Below, piece after piece: positions 1-5,163 of a DNA stretch of 5,163 bases. Position 1 is the stretch's first letter; each line of letters begins with the position of its first letter. The notes below the pieces were generated by a model. The model was not told where the DNA came from. It ran no database searches and worked only from the letters and a program-made list of their open reading frames with translations. Made by a program: the position numbers and the translations under genes. The DNA lies in assembly GCA_022511055.1 (NCBI GenBank), contig JAFLSH010000196.1, forward strand, positions 1-5,163, read 5' to 3'. This DNA comes from Prevotella sp. (lineage in GTDB: Bacteria > Bacteroidota > Bacteroidia > Bacteroidales > Bacteroidaceae).

Positions 1-110
1 ATTAGCTTCGGTAACGCCCTTGACTTTTTTAGTCCTGACCGTGGGGGTGGTAATTCTCGTTCCACGCCTGGAATCCTAAAGTGTAGAAAATAACATGAAA
101 ACAGCGGAAA

Positions 111-151
111 GTATGTATAGTTGGGGGTAGCAGACAAAGCACTATACATAC
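111..151. repeat. 11-bp inverted repeat with 19-base loop
   Basis: GTATGTATAGT (111-121) and its perfect reverse complement ACTATACATAC (141-151) flank a 19-base loop. It could be an operator for a dimeric regulator, a cruciform, or part of a dispersed intergenic repeat. Nothing shows which. Confidence 0.75.
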
Positions 152-185
152 AACAATTAACTGTAATTCAGCATGTTAAAAGGAT

Positions 186-297
186 TTATGTATAGTTGGG
201 GCATTTTTCAAAAACTTTTTCCGATGAGGGAAAGTTTTTTTTCGTGGGGGCATCAGAGTTTTTGTCTGAAAAGGGCAAAGTCGTTAATTATACATAA
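186..297. repeat. Second, imperfect 12-bp inverted repeat sharing the TATGTATA core
   Basis: TTATGTATAGTT (186-197) matches the reverse complement of 286-297 at 11 of 12 positions. The left arm also repeats the first element: TATGTATAGTTGGGG occurs at both 112-126 and 187-201, exactly 75 bases apart. The two pairs give four half-sites in alternating orientation. Confidence 0.7.
210..242 (+). terminator. Possible A/T-rich hairpin terminator, plus strand
   Basis: AAAAACTTT (210-218) pairs with AAAGTTTTT (231-239) around a 12-base interior that may add a few G:C pairs, and the sequence ends in eight T residues (235-242). This could stop a plus-strand transcript coming from the left. The stem is mostly A:T and partly uses the T-run, so it may instead be part of the surrounding repeat structure. 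Confidence 0.35.
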
Positions 298-333
298 CAA
301 TGGCGCTGGTGCATGCGCAATAGAATTCTTATT

Positions 334-369
334 GTGGTAGGTGTGGTAGGTTTAGTAGGTGCAGTAGGG
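334..369. repeat. Four tandem 9-bp units
   Basis: The plus strand reads GTGGTAGGT, GTGGTAGGT, TTAGTAGGT and GCAGTAGGG in succession: two perfect copies and two decayed ones. The tract abuts the T-run of the asnS terminator. It looks like a short non-coding minisatellite; reading it in frame gives only a V-x-G repeat. Confidence 0.8.
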
Positions 370-402
370 AAAAAAGCCCCGGCACTCTGTGGAGTGCCGG
401 GG
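370..402 (-). terminator. Intrinsic terminator downstream of asnS
   Basis: On the minus strand an 11-bp perfect GC-rich stem (CCCCGGCACTC with GAGTGCCGGGG, loop CACA, 377-402) is followed by a C and six T residues (370-375). It lies 38 bases after the asnS stop codon, the right strand and place to end the probable purB-pseudouridine synthase-asnS transcript. Confidence 0.92.
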
Positions 403-440
403 AAGAATGGAATATTAACGCCGTTAGATGCGGCAGAATG

Positions 441-1883
441 TCAGAACTCTGCGGACTTGGGGGTACGCGGGAATGGTATGACATCGCGGATGTTCTGCAT
501 GCCTGTGACGAAGAGCATGAGGCGCTCGAAGCCGAGACCGAAGCCGGCGTGAGGACAGCTGCCCCAGCGGCGGGTGTCGAGATACCACCAAAGGTGGGTG
601 GTGTCCATCTGGCGATGGGCAATCTCTGCCATGAGCTTGTCGTAGCTCTCCTCGCGCACCGAGCCGCCGATGATTTCGCCTATCTGCGGGAACAGCACGT
701 CGGTGCCCTGCATGGTGGGGCCGGGGGCGACCGTGCCGCGATAGCCCACGGAGGTGCCGGGGGCTGTGCCTGCGGGATTCTGCTTCATGTAGAACGACTT
801 GATGGCGGCGGGATAGTCGGTCATGATGACGGGCTTCTTGAAGTGTTCCTCGACGAGATAGCGCTCGTGTTCGGAGGCGAGGTCGTCGCCCCAGTTGCAG
901 GGGAACTCGAACTTGTGACCCTGCTTGATGGCCTCTTGCAAGATGTCGATGCCTTCGGTGTAGGTCAGGCGCACGAAGCGCTCCTTGAGTACACCCTCCA
1001 GCCGCTGGATGAGGGTCTTGTCAATCATCTGGTTGAGGAACTGCAAGTCGTCCTTGCAGTTGTCCAATGCCCAGCGCACACAGTGCTTGATGAAGTCCTC
1101 CTCGAGATCCATGAGTTCCTCCTGGTCGATGAATGCCACCTCGGGCTCCACCATCCAGAACTCTGCCAAGTGTCGCGGGGTGTTGGAGTTCTCGGCGCGG
1201 AACGTGGGGCCGAAGGTGTAGATGGCCCCGAGCGCCGTTGCGCCCAGCTCACCCTCTAACTGCCCGGAGACGGTGAGCGAGGTCTGCTCGCCGAAGAAGT
1301 CGTCGGCATAGGTAATCTTTCCGTTCTCGTCTTTCTTCAGGTCGTAGAGGTTCTTGGTGGTCACCTGGAACATGTTGCCCGCGCCCTCACAGTCGGAGGC
1401 GGTGATGAGCGGGGTGTGGAAATAGAAGAAGCCGTGGTCGTGGAAGTACTGGTGTATGGCAATGGCCATGTTGTGGCGTATGCGCATGATGGCTCCGAAG
1501 GTGTTGGTGCGGAGACGCATGTGGGCATGCTTCCGCATGACCTCGAAGGACTGCCCCTTCTTCTGCATGGGGTAGGTGTTGTCGCAGAGGCCGTAGATTT
1601 CCAGCTGCTTGCACTGAATCTCGCAAGCCTGACCGGCTCCCTGGCTCTCGACCAGCGTACCGACGACGCAGATGCAGGCACCCGTGGTGACCTGGCGGAG
1701 CGTCTCGTCGGCAATGACCGTCGGGTCGACAACCACCTGTACGTTCTTGATGGTAGAGCCATCGTTGAGGGCGATGAAGTCGATGGACTTCGAGGTGCGA
1801 TGAGTGCGCACCCAACCCTTCACACAGACTTCGCGGCCGAAGTCCGTGGCGTTGAGAATATCTATAACTTTAGTGCGAGTCAT
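441..1883 (-). CDS. asnS: Asparaginyl-tRNA synthetase (AsnRS, class IIb)
   Basis: This cytosolic enzyme joins asparagine to tRNA-Asn using ATP. The 480-residue protein has an N-terminal OB-fold anticodon-binding domain (about 15-100, with VKGWVRTHR at 21-29) and a class II catalytic core. Motif 1 lies around 151-172 (FHTPLITASDCEGAGNMF), motif 2 has FRAE at 228-231 followed by RHLAEFWMVEPEV, and motif 3 is GFGLGFERL at 447-455. The C-terminal VIPFPRTP-x-x-AEF ending is typical of AsnRS rather than AspRS. The start is the ATG at 1883, preceded by an A/T-rich leader without a Shine-Dalgarno sequence. It follows the pseudouridine synthase gene by 32 bases and is followed by an intrinsic terminator, so it is probably the last gene of an operon. 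Compared with the roughly 466-residue family length it carries about 16 extra Gly/Pro-rich residues at about 370-392, just before the conserved TDVLFPQIGEIIGGS segment. The assignment is near certain. Confidence 0.98.
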   Translation of the reverse strand: MTRTKVIDILNATDFGREVCVKGWVRTHRTSKSIDFIALNDGSTIKNVQVVVDPTVIADETLRQVTTGACICVVGTLVESQGAGQACEIQCKQLEIYGLCDNTYPMQKKGQSFEVMRKHAHMRLRTNTFGAIMRIRHNMAIAIHQYFHDHGFFYFHTPLITASDCEGAGNMFQVTTKNLYDLKKDENGKITYADDFFGEQTSLTVSGQLEGELGATALGAIYTFGPTFRAENSNTPRHLAEFWMVEPEVAFIDQEELMDLEEDFIKHCVRWALDNCKDDLQFLNQMIDKTLIQRLEGVLKERFVRLTYTEGIDILQEAIKQGHKFEFPCNWGDDLASEHERYLVEEHFKKPVIMTDYPAAIKSFYMKQNPAGTAPGTSVGYRGTVAPGPTMQGTDVLFPQIGEIIGGSVREESYDKLMAEIAHRQMDTTHLWWYLDTRRWGSCPHAGFGLGFERLMLFVTGMQNIRDVIPFPRTPKSAEF

Positions 1884-1915
1884 ATTCTTTACTAAAAAAA
1901 TAAGATGATAGCTGC

Positions 1916-3358
1916 TTACTCGTATGCGCCCATGCGGAGACGGTCGACTTCCTCCTCAGTGAGATAGCGCCAGTCGCCGCGGCGGAGATTCTTCTTGGTG
2001 AGTCCGGCGAACTGCACACGGTCGAGCCTGATGACACGATAGCCAAGCGACTCGAAGATGCGGCGCACGATGCGGTTGCGACCAGAGTGAATCTCGATGC
2101 CCACCTGCTTCTTGTCGACAGGGTCGGCGTACTGCACATCGTCAGCCTTGATTTCGCCGTCGTCGAGCTGTATGCCCTCGGCTATCCGCTGCAGGTCGTG
2201 GGCGGTGACGTTCTTGTCGAGGTAGACGTGGTATATCTTCTTCTTGAGGAACTTCGGATGGGTGAGCTTTGAAGCCATGTCGCCATCGTTGGTCAGGAGC
2301 AGCACACCCGTGGTGTTGCGGTCGAGACGGCCAACGGGATAGATGCGCTCAGAGCAGGCGTTCTTGACGAGGTCCATGACCGTCTTGCGCTGCTGTGGGT
2401 CGTCGCTGGAGGTCACGCAGTCCTTCGGCTTGTTGAGCAGCACGTAGACCTTCTTCTCGGGCGACACGCGGTCTTCGTGGAACTTCACGACATCAGTGCG
2501 CAGCACCTTGGTGCCGAGTTCGGTAACCACCTCGCCGTTGACCGTGACCACGCCAGCCTGTATGAACTCGTCAGCCTCGCGGCGGCTGCACACGCCGGCA
2601 TTGGCGAGGAACTTGTTCAGGCGCACGGGCTCGTTGGGGTCGTAGTGTTCCTCCTTGTACTCAATGCGCTTCTTCATGGAGTAGCGGGCGGAGGGGTCGT
2701 AGTCAGAGGGGCGCTTCTTGCCGTAAGGCTTACGGTAAGGCGAATTGCCGTAGGGCGCGCCGTAAGGTGCATTGCCGCCGCCACCATAAGGTTTGCCGTA
2801 GGGTTTACTGCCGTAAGGCTTGTTATAGGGGCGCTGCTGGCCGTAGCCCTGCTGCTGGCGAGGCTGATAGCCACCGCCGCCATTGTAGCTGCGCGGCTGG
2901 TAGCCCTGCTGCTCGCCACCCTCCTGGGGCGTGTAGCCGCCGTGCCCCTGCCCCGGTGTGTAGTTGGGGTTGTTGTAGGGGCGGTAAGGCTTGTTGTAGG
3001 GCTTGTTGTTGTTGTAAGAGGGGCGCTGCTGGCCGTAGCCCTGCTGCTGGCGAGGCTGGTAGCCGCCACCGCCGTTGTTGCCGCTGTGTATGCGCGGACG
3101 ATAGCCGCGCTGCTGTCCGCCACCCTGCAGCCCTGCGCCAAAGCCTTCCGGGCGGAAGGCGCCATCGTCGGCAGAGGCGCTGTAGTTCGGGCGCTCGCCA
3201 TAGGGGCGTGGCTGCGTGGTGTGGATACGGGGGCGCGGTGTGCGCGGGCGGTAGTCTCTCTGAAAACCATCTGAATGGCCGGCCGGTGTGTGACCGTCAC
3301 GGCTTGCGGTGTTCTGCTCTTCGGCAGTGTTTTCTTGTTTCTTGTCTTCGAAGTCCAT
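1916..3358 (-). CDS. RluB/RsuA-family pseudouridine synthase with long low-complexity N-terminal tail
   Basis: Likely converts a uridine in ribosomal RNA, probably 23S, to pseudouridine. The 480-residue protein has three parts. Residues 1-230 form an acidic start (MDFEDKKQE) followed by a disordered tail rich in Tyr, Gly, Pro, Gln, Asn and Arg. Residues about 245-292 form an S4 RNA-binding domain (VRLNKFLANAGVCSRREADE). Residues about 303-470 form the catalytic domain, with GRLDRNTTG at 343-351, where Asp346 is the expected catalytic residue, and the C-terminal GRNRIVRRI motif at 426-434. I chose the ATG at 3358. The frame stays open to an ATG at 3502, but that would add 48 residues unlike the rest and overlap the end of purB. 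It lies 67 bases after purB and 32 before asnS, probably in one operon. The family is secure; the exact site (RluB-like U2605 or another) cannot be told from the sequence, so no symbol is given. Confidence 0.93.
   Translation of the reverse strand: MDFEDKKQENTAEEQNTASRDGHTPAGHSDGFQRDYRPRTPRPRIHTTQPRPYGERPNYSASADDGAFRPEGFGAGLQGGGQQRGYRPRIHSGNNGGGGYQPRQQQGYGQQRPSYNNNKPYNKPYRPYNNPNYTPGQGHGGYTPQEGGEQQGYQPRSYNGGGGYQPRQQQGYGQQRPYNKPYGSKPYGKPYGGGGNAPYGAPYGNSPYRKPYGKKRPSDYDPSARYSMKKRIEYKEEHYDPNEPVRLNKFLANAGVCSRREADEFIQAGVVTVNGEVVTELGTKVLRTDVVKFHEDRVSPEKKVYVLLNKPKDCVTSSDDPQQRKTVMDLVKNACSERIYPVGRLDRNTTGVLLLTNDGDMASKLTHPKFLKKKIYHVYLDKNVTAHDLQRIAEGIQLDDGEIKADDVQYADPVDKKQVGIEIHSGRNRIVRRIFESLGYRVIRLDRVQFAGLTKKNLRRGDWRYLTEEEVDRLRMGAYE
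2828..2866 (-). repeat. In-frame direct repeat, copy B (partner at 3020-3058)
   Basis: These 39 bases are identical to 3020-3058, exactly 192 bases (64 codons) away. Both encode the 13 residues QPRQQQGYGQQRP, here residues 165-177. The similarity continues with synonymous differences into the preceding NGGGGY codons. This points to a past internal duplication or recombination in the low-complexity tail that has kept the reading frame. Confidence 0.9.
3020..3058 (-). repeat. In-frame direct repeat, copy A (partner at 2828-2866)
   Basis: The first-translated copy of the 39-base perfect repeat, encoding residues 101-113 (QPRQQQGYGQQRP) of the pseudouridine synthase. What follows differs between copies: here an SYNNNKPYNKPYRP stretch, after copy B the KPYG-type units. 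Confidence 0.9.
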
Positions 3359-3425
3359 GTTGTTTGTTTTTTTAGATAGGGATAAAAGGTTTATGAAGAT
3401 GTTATTTTTTATAGTTAGTCTTGAC

Positions 3426-4796
3426 TTAAATGCCTGTGTATGTGGCGGGGGTGATGGCCAGCAGTTCACGCTTGACCTCGTCGCTGACGTTGAGGGTGGC
3501 AATGAAGTCGCTGATGGTGGCCTCCGTCATGCGCTCGTTGGTGCGCGTCAGTGCCTTGAGGGTCTCGTAGGGGTTAGGATAGCCCTCGCGGCGGAGAATG
3601 GTCTGTATGGCCTCTGCCACCACCGCCCACGTCTGGTCGAGGTCCTGGCGCAGCTTGTCCTCGTTGAGTATGAGCTTGCGCAGCCCCTTCAGCGTACTCT
3701 GCATGGCAATGACGGCATGGCCCATAGGCACACCCACGTTCCGCAGCACGGTGGAGTCGGTCAGGTCGCGCTGCAGGCGACTGACAGGCAGCTTTTGCGA
3801 CAGGAACTGGAGTATGGCGTTGGCGATGCCGAGGTTGCCCTCGGAGTTCTCGTAGTCGATGGGATTGACCTTGTGCGGCATGGCACTTGAGCCAACCTCG
3901 CCCGCCTTGATGCGCTGCTTGAAGTAGTCCATGGAGATATACATCCAGAAATCGCGGTCCAGGTCGATGAGGATGGTGTTGATGCGCTTCATGGCATCGA
4001 AGATGGCTGCCAGCCAGTCGTAGTTACTGATTTGCGTGGTGAACTGCTCACGTTCCAGCCCGAGCTTCTCTGCAGTAAACTGGTTGGCGAACTCCACCCA
4101 GTCGTACTGCGGGTAGGCCACGTGGTGGGCGTTGAAGTTGCCCGTAGCACCACCGAACTTCGCCGTCAGCGGGGTCTCCTTCAGCGCCCGCAGCTGCTCC
4201 TCGAGCCTGTAGACGTAGACCTTCACCTCCTTGCCTAACCGCGTCGGCGATGCCGGCTGGCCGTGTGTCTTTGCGAGCATGGGGATGTTGCGCCACTCCT
4301 CGGCATAGTCGTTGAGCTGTTCGATGAGTTCCTCGAGCAGCGGATAGTAGACCTGCTGCAACGCCTCTTTGACGGACAGGGGCACGCTGGTGTTGTTGAT
4401 GTCCTGAGAAGTCAGCCCGAAATGGATGAACTCCTTGTAGGCAGCCATGCGGTCGGCGGCCTGTGCGCCCAGCTGTTCGTGAGTGTCCAGCCGCTCCTTG
4501 ATGAAATACTCGACTGCCTTGACATCATGGTTTGTAACAGCCTCGATGTCCTTGACACGCTGCGCATCGGCCGGCGTAAAGTTGCGATAGATGTCGCGCA
4601 ACGGCTCGAACAGGGCGTGGTCAAAGTCCTGCAACTGAGGGAGCGGCAGCTCACATAATGTAATAAAATATTCGATTTCCACTCTGACCCTGTAACGTAT
4701 AAGGGCATACTCAGAGAAGTATTCCGCGAGTGGCTCGGTCTTTCCTCGATAGCGGCCATCAATAGGCGAGATGGCCGTTAAAACATTCAGTTCCAT
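3426..4796 (-). CDS. purB: Adenylosuccinate lyase
   Basis: This cytosolic enzyme acts twice in purine synthesis. It splits fumarate from SAICAR to give AICAR, and from adenylosuccinate to give AMP. The 456-residue protein is of the E. coli PurB type and collinear with it from the start (MELNVLTAISPIDGRY at 1-16). Visible motifs are TNHDVKAVEYF at 88-98, TSQDINN at 129-135, KTHGQPA at 176-182 (His178 corresponds to the E. coli general acid His171), and the superfamily signature GSSAMPHKVNP at 302-312, with the catalytic serine in the flexible loop at 303/304. The protein ends at TPATYTGI, about nine residues short of E. coli PurB, which is not expected to matter. The start is the ATG at 4796, with no Shine-Dalgarno sequence upstream. 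It is the first gene of the probable purB-pseudouridine synthase-asnS operon and lies 195 bases after a tRNA-Val gene on the same strand. Confidence 0.98.
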   Translation of the reverse strand: MELNVLTAISPIDGRYRGKTEPLAEYFSEYALIRYRVRVEIEYFITLCELPLPQLQDFDHALFEPLRDIYRNFTPADAQRVKDIEAVTNHDVKAVEYFIKERLDTHEQLGAQAADRMAAYKEFIHFGLTSQDINNTSVPLSVKEALQQVYYPLLEELIEQLNDYAEEWRNIPMLAKTHGQPASPTRLGKEVKVYVYRLEEQLRALKETPLTAKFGGATGNFNAHHVAYPQYDWVEFANQFTAEKLGLEREQFTTQISNYDWLAAIFDAMKRINTILIDLDRDFWMYISMDYFKQRIKAGEVGSSAMPHKVNPIDYENSEGNLGIANAILQFLSQKLPVSRLQRDLTDSTVLRNVGVPMGHAVIAMQSTLKGLRKLILNEDKLRQDLDQTWAVVAEAIQTILRREGYPNPYETLKALTRTNERMTEATISDFIATLNVSDEVKRELLAITPATYTGI

Positions 4797-4944
4797 TATG
4801 ATTTCAGATAATTATCTTTATACTTTTTACTAATACCAATTTATGGTGCTATGGTGCTGTTTTTGTAATGACAAGTCGGGTGCGTAATGCAGTCAAAAAA
4901 AATCTCTTCTTAGTTTGTTTCCTTCTTTATCTCTCTCGTTGTGT
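4797..4944 (-). promoter_or_regulatory. purB upstream region with palindrome and short tandem repeat
   Basis: This leader should hold the promoter of the purB operon. It contains a perfect 12-bp palindrome, AGATAATTATCT, at 4806-4817, ten bases from the purB start, and a tandem 8-bp repeat (TATGGTGC twice, 4842-4857 on the plus strand). A minus-strand TAAATTGG at 4836-4843 matches the TAnnTTTG -7 consensus at all but one position, giving a leader of about 40 bases, but I see no -33 TTTG at the right distance. Roles for these elements are inferred only. Confidence 0.3.
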
Positions 4945-4976
4945 AAATGAAATCCGCAACCTTCTCGGGCTGCGGA
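4945..4976 (-). terminator. Hairpin terminator after tRNA-Val
   Basis: On the minus strand the arms TCCGCAGCC and GGTTGCGGA (4953-4976) form a 9-bp stem with one G:U pair and the loop CGAGAA, followed by TTTCATTT. It begins 15 bases after the tRNA. The T-tract is interrupted, so it could be a terminator, a weak terminator allowing read-through into purB, or a 3' processing barrier. Confidence 0.6.
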
Positions 4977-4991
4977 CATTTCTCGTGTCGT

Positions 4992-5065
4992 GGGCGCTGA
5001 CGGATTCGAACCGCCGACCCTCTGCTTGTAAGGCAGATGCTCTAAACCAGCTGAGCTAAGCGCCC
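4992..5065 (-). tRNA. tRNA-Val (anticodon TAC)
   Basis: The 74-base minus-strand sequence folds into a full cloverleaf. The acceptor arms GGGCGCT and AGCGCCC pair over 7 bp, the D stem is GCTC/GAGC, the anticodon stem is TCTGC/GCAGA around the loop CTTACAA, and the T arm is GGCGG-TTCGAAT-CCGTC with one G:U pair. The anticodon TAC, complementary to 5028-5030, reads GUA and, by wobble, other valine codons. The 3' CCA is not encoded and must be added after transcription. It has its own promoter box upstream and a hairpin downstream, so it is probably a single-gene unit. Confidence 0.97.
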
Positions 5066-5085
5066 TCTCTTTCGGTAAGCGGGTG

Positions 5086-5093
5086 CAAAGGTA
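5086..5093 (-). promoter_or_regulatory. Bacteroidetes -7 promoter box for tRNA-Val
   Basis: The minus strand reads TACCTTTG, an exact match to the Bacteroidetes sigma-70 (SigABfr) -7 consensus TAnnTTTG, ending 20 bases before the tRNA. A good -33 TTTG is not visible at the usual 19-21 base spacing; the sequence there is TGTC. Confidence 0.75.
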
Positions 5094-5163
5094 CGAAGAA
5101 AATTTGAGATTCGGACATTACAAGGCGAAAAGTTTCGGCGGTTAACCTTATTTAACGAATTAA

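Larger units (their letters stand above)
1..369. other. Intergenic region without a convincing gene
   Basis: No reading frame here looks like a complete gene. The plus frame starting at base 2 is open from the window edge to a TAA at 77-79 and ends in a hydrophobic stretch (TFLVLTVGVVILVPRLES), so it might be the end of a membrane protein. The frame starting at base 1 is also open, to a TAA at 91-93, with an unremarkable composition. Either could be chance. A 50-codon frame at 188-340 begins inside a repeat arm. The rest is the inverted-repeat cluster (111-297), the weak hairpin and the 9-bp tandem units. Confidence 0.6.
2669..3268 (-). other. Low-complexity, prion-like/RG-rich protein segment
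   Basis: This part of the pseudouridine synthase gene encodes residues 31-230. I count 26 tyrosines, spaced through it in contexts such as GYQPR, GYGQQRP, NKPY and KPYG, with many Gly, Pro, Gln, Asn and Arg and very few hydrophobic or acidic residues. A PYG-type unit recurs at about 180-213 (KPYG, KPYG, APYG, APYG, KPYG). The composition predicts an extended, basic, disordered tail that could bind RNA. Bacteroidetes homologues often carry tails of this kind, as I recall, so the tail is probably native rather than a fusion error. Confidence 0.85.

Noticed and set aside
188..340. Plus-strand open frame of 50 codons starting MYSWGIFQKLF
   Set aside because: The start codon lies in a repeat arm, the frame passes through a hairpin and T-run, and there is no supporting family or translation signal. 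The first copy of the repeat (114-131) gives MYSWG then stop.
313..552. Plus-strand open frame of 79 codons beginning MRNRILIVVGVVGLVGAVG
   Set aside because: Its apparent signal-like start is the translation of the 9-bp tandem repeat; it then crosses the asnS terminator hairpin and runs antisense into asnS.
438..1259. Plus-strand open frame of 273 codons opposite asnS
   Set aside because: It is antisense to a certain gene, has no recognisable domain, and is the kind of open frame that GC-rich third codon positions produce on the opposite strand.
2669..3268. Repeats in the low-complexity region considered as a CRISPR array
   Set aside because: The repeats are in frame, unevenly spaced and encode a continuous protein; there are no regular unique spacers and no cas genes nearby.
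2477..3274. Plus-strand open frame of 265 codons opposite the pseudouridine synthase, with hydrophobic Val/Ala/Leu-rich runs resembling membrane segments
   Set aside because: The hydrophobic runs are the mirror of the GC-rich Gly/Pro/Tyr repeat codons on the coding strand; it matches no family and sits entirely inside a confident gene.
3359..3502. Longer start for the pseudouridine synthase at the ATG at 3502, adding 48 residues
   Set aside because: The extension runs into the 3' end of purB, reads as an unrelated Ser/Pro then Ile/Lys-rich stretch, and the internal ATG at 3358 begins a typical acidic N-terminus after an A/T-rich gap.
4868..5059. Plus-strand open frame of 63 codons ending in SNRRPSACKADALNQLS
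   Set aside because: Its second half is the reverse complement of the tRNA-Val gene, a well-known source of false protein calls.

Overview
The window looks like a piece of a chromosome from a Bacteroidales bacterium, most likely Prevotella or a close relative. The signs are a TAnnTTTG-type -7 box (TACCTTTG) in front of the tRNA, protein starts preceded by A/T-rich leaders with no Shine-Dalgarno sequence, close similarity of all three proteins to Bacteroides/Prevotella homologues as I remember them, and GC-rich third codon positions set in AT-rich intergenic DNA. Every confident gene lies on the minus strand, so transcription runs from right to left.

Layout from right to left. A tRNA-Val(TAC) gene (4992-5065) has a Bacteroidetes promoter box 20 bases upstream and a hairpin terminator about 15 bases downstream. 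A leader of about 195 bases follows, and then three genes: purB (adenylosuccinate lyase, 3426-4796), an RluB/RsuA-family rRNA pseudouridine synthase with a long low-complexity N-terminal tail (1916-3358), and asnS (asparaginyl-tRNA synthetase, 441-1883). The gaps are short (67 and 32 bases) and hold no visible terminator. A strong intrinsic terminator (370-402) lies beyond asnS, so the three genes probably form one operon that joins purine synthesis, rRNA modification and tRNA charging, all linked to growth and translation.

Positions 1-369 contain no convincing gene. They hold a set of alternating inverted repeats built on TATGTATA, a weak A/T-rich hairpin with a T-run that may terminate a plus-strand transcript entering from the left, and four 9-bp tandem units next to the asnS terminator. 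The first 79 bases could be the end of a plus-strand gene, but that is not secure.

This is mainly a housekeeping region; I see no sign of a defence system, prophage, insertion sequence or CRISPR array. The points most worth following are the Y/G/P/Q/N/R-rich disordered tail on the pseudouridine synthase, a Gly/Pro-rich insertion of about 16 residues near the active site of AsnRS, and the structured repeat cluster in the left intergenic region.
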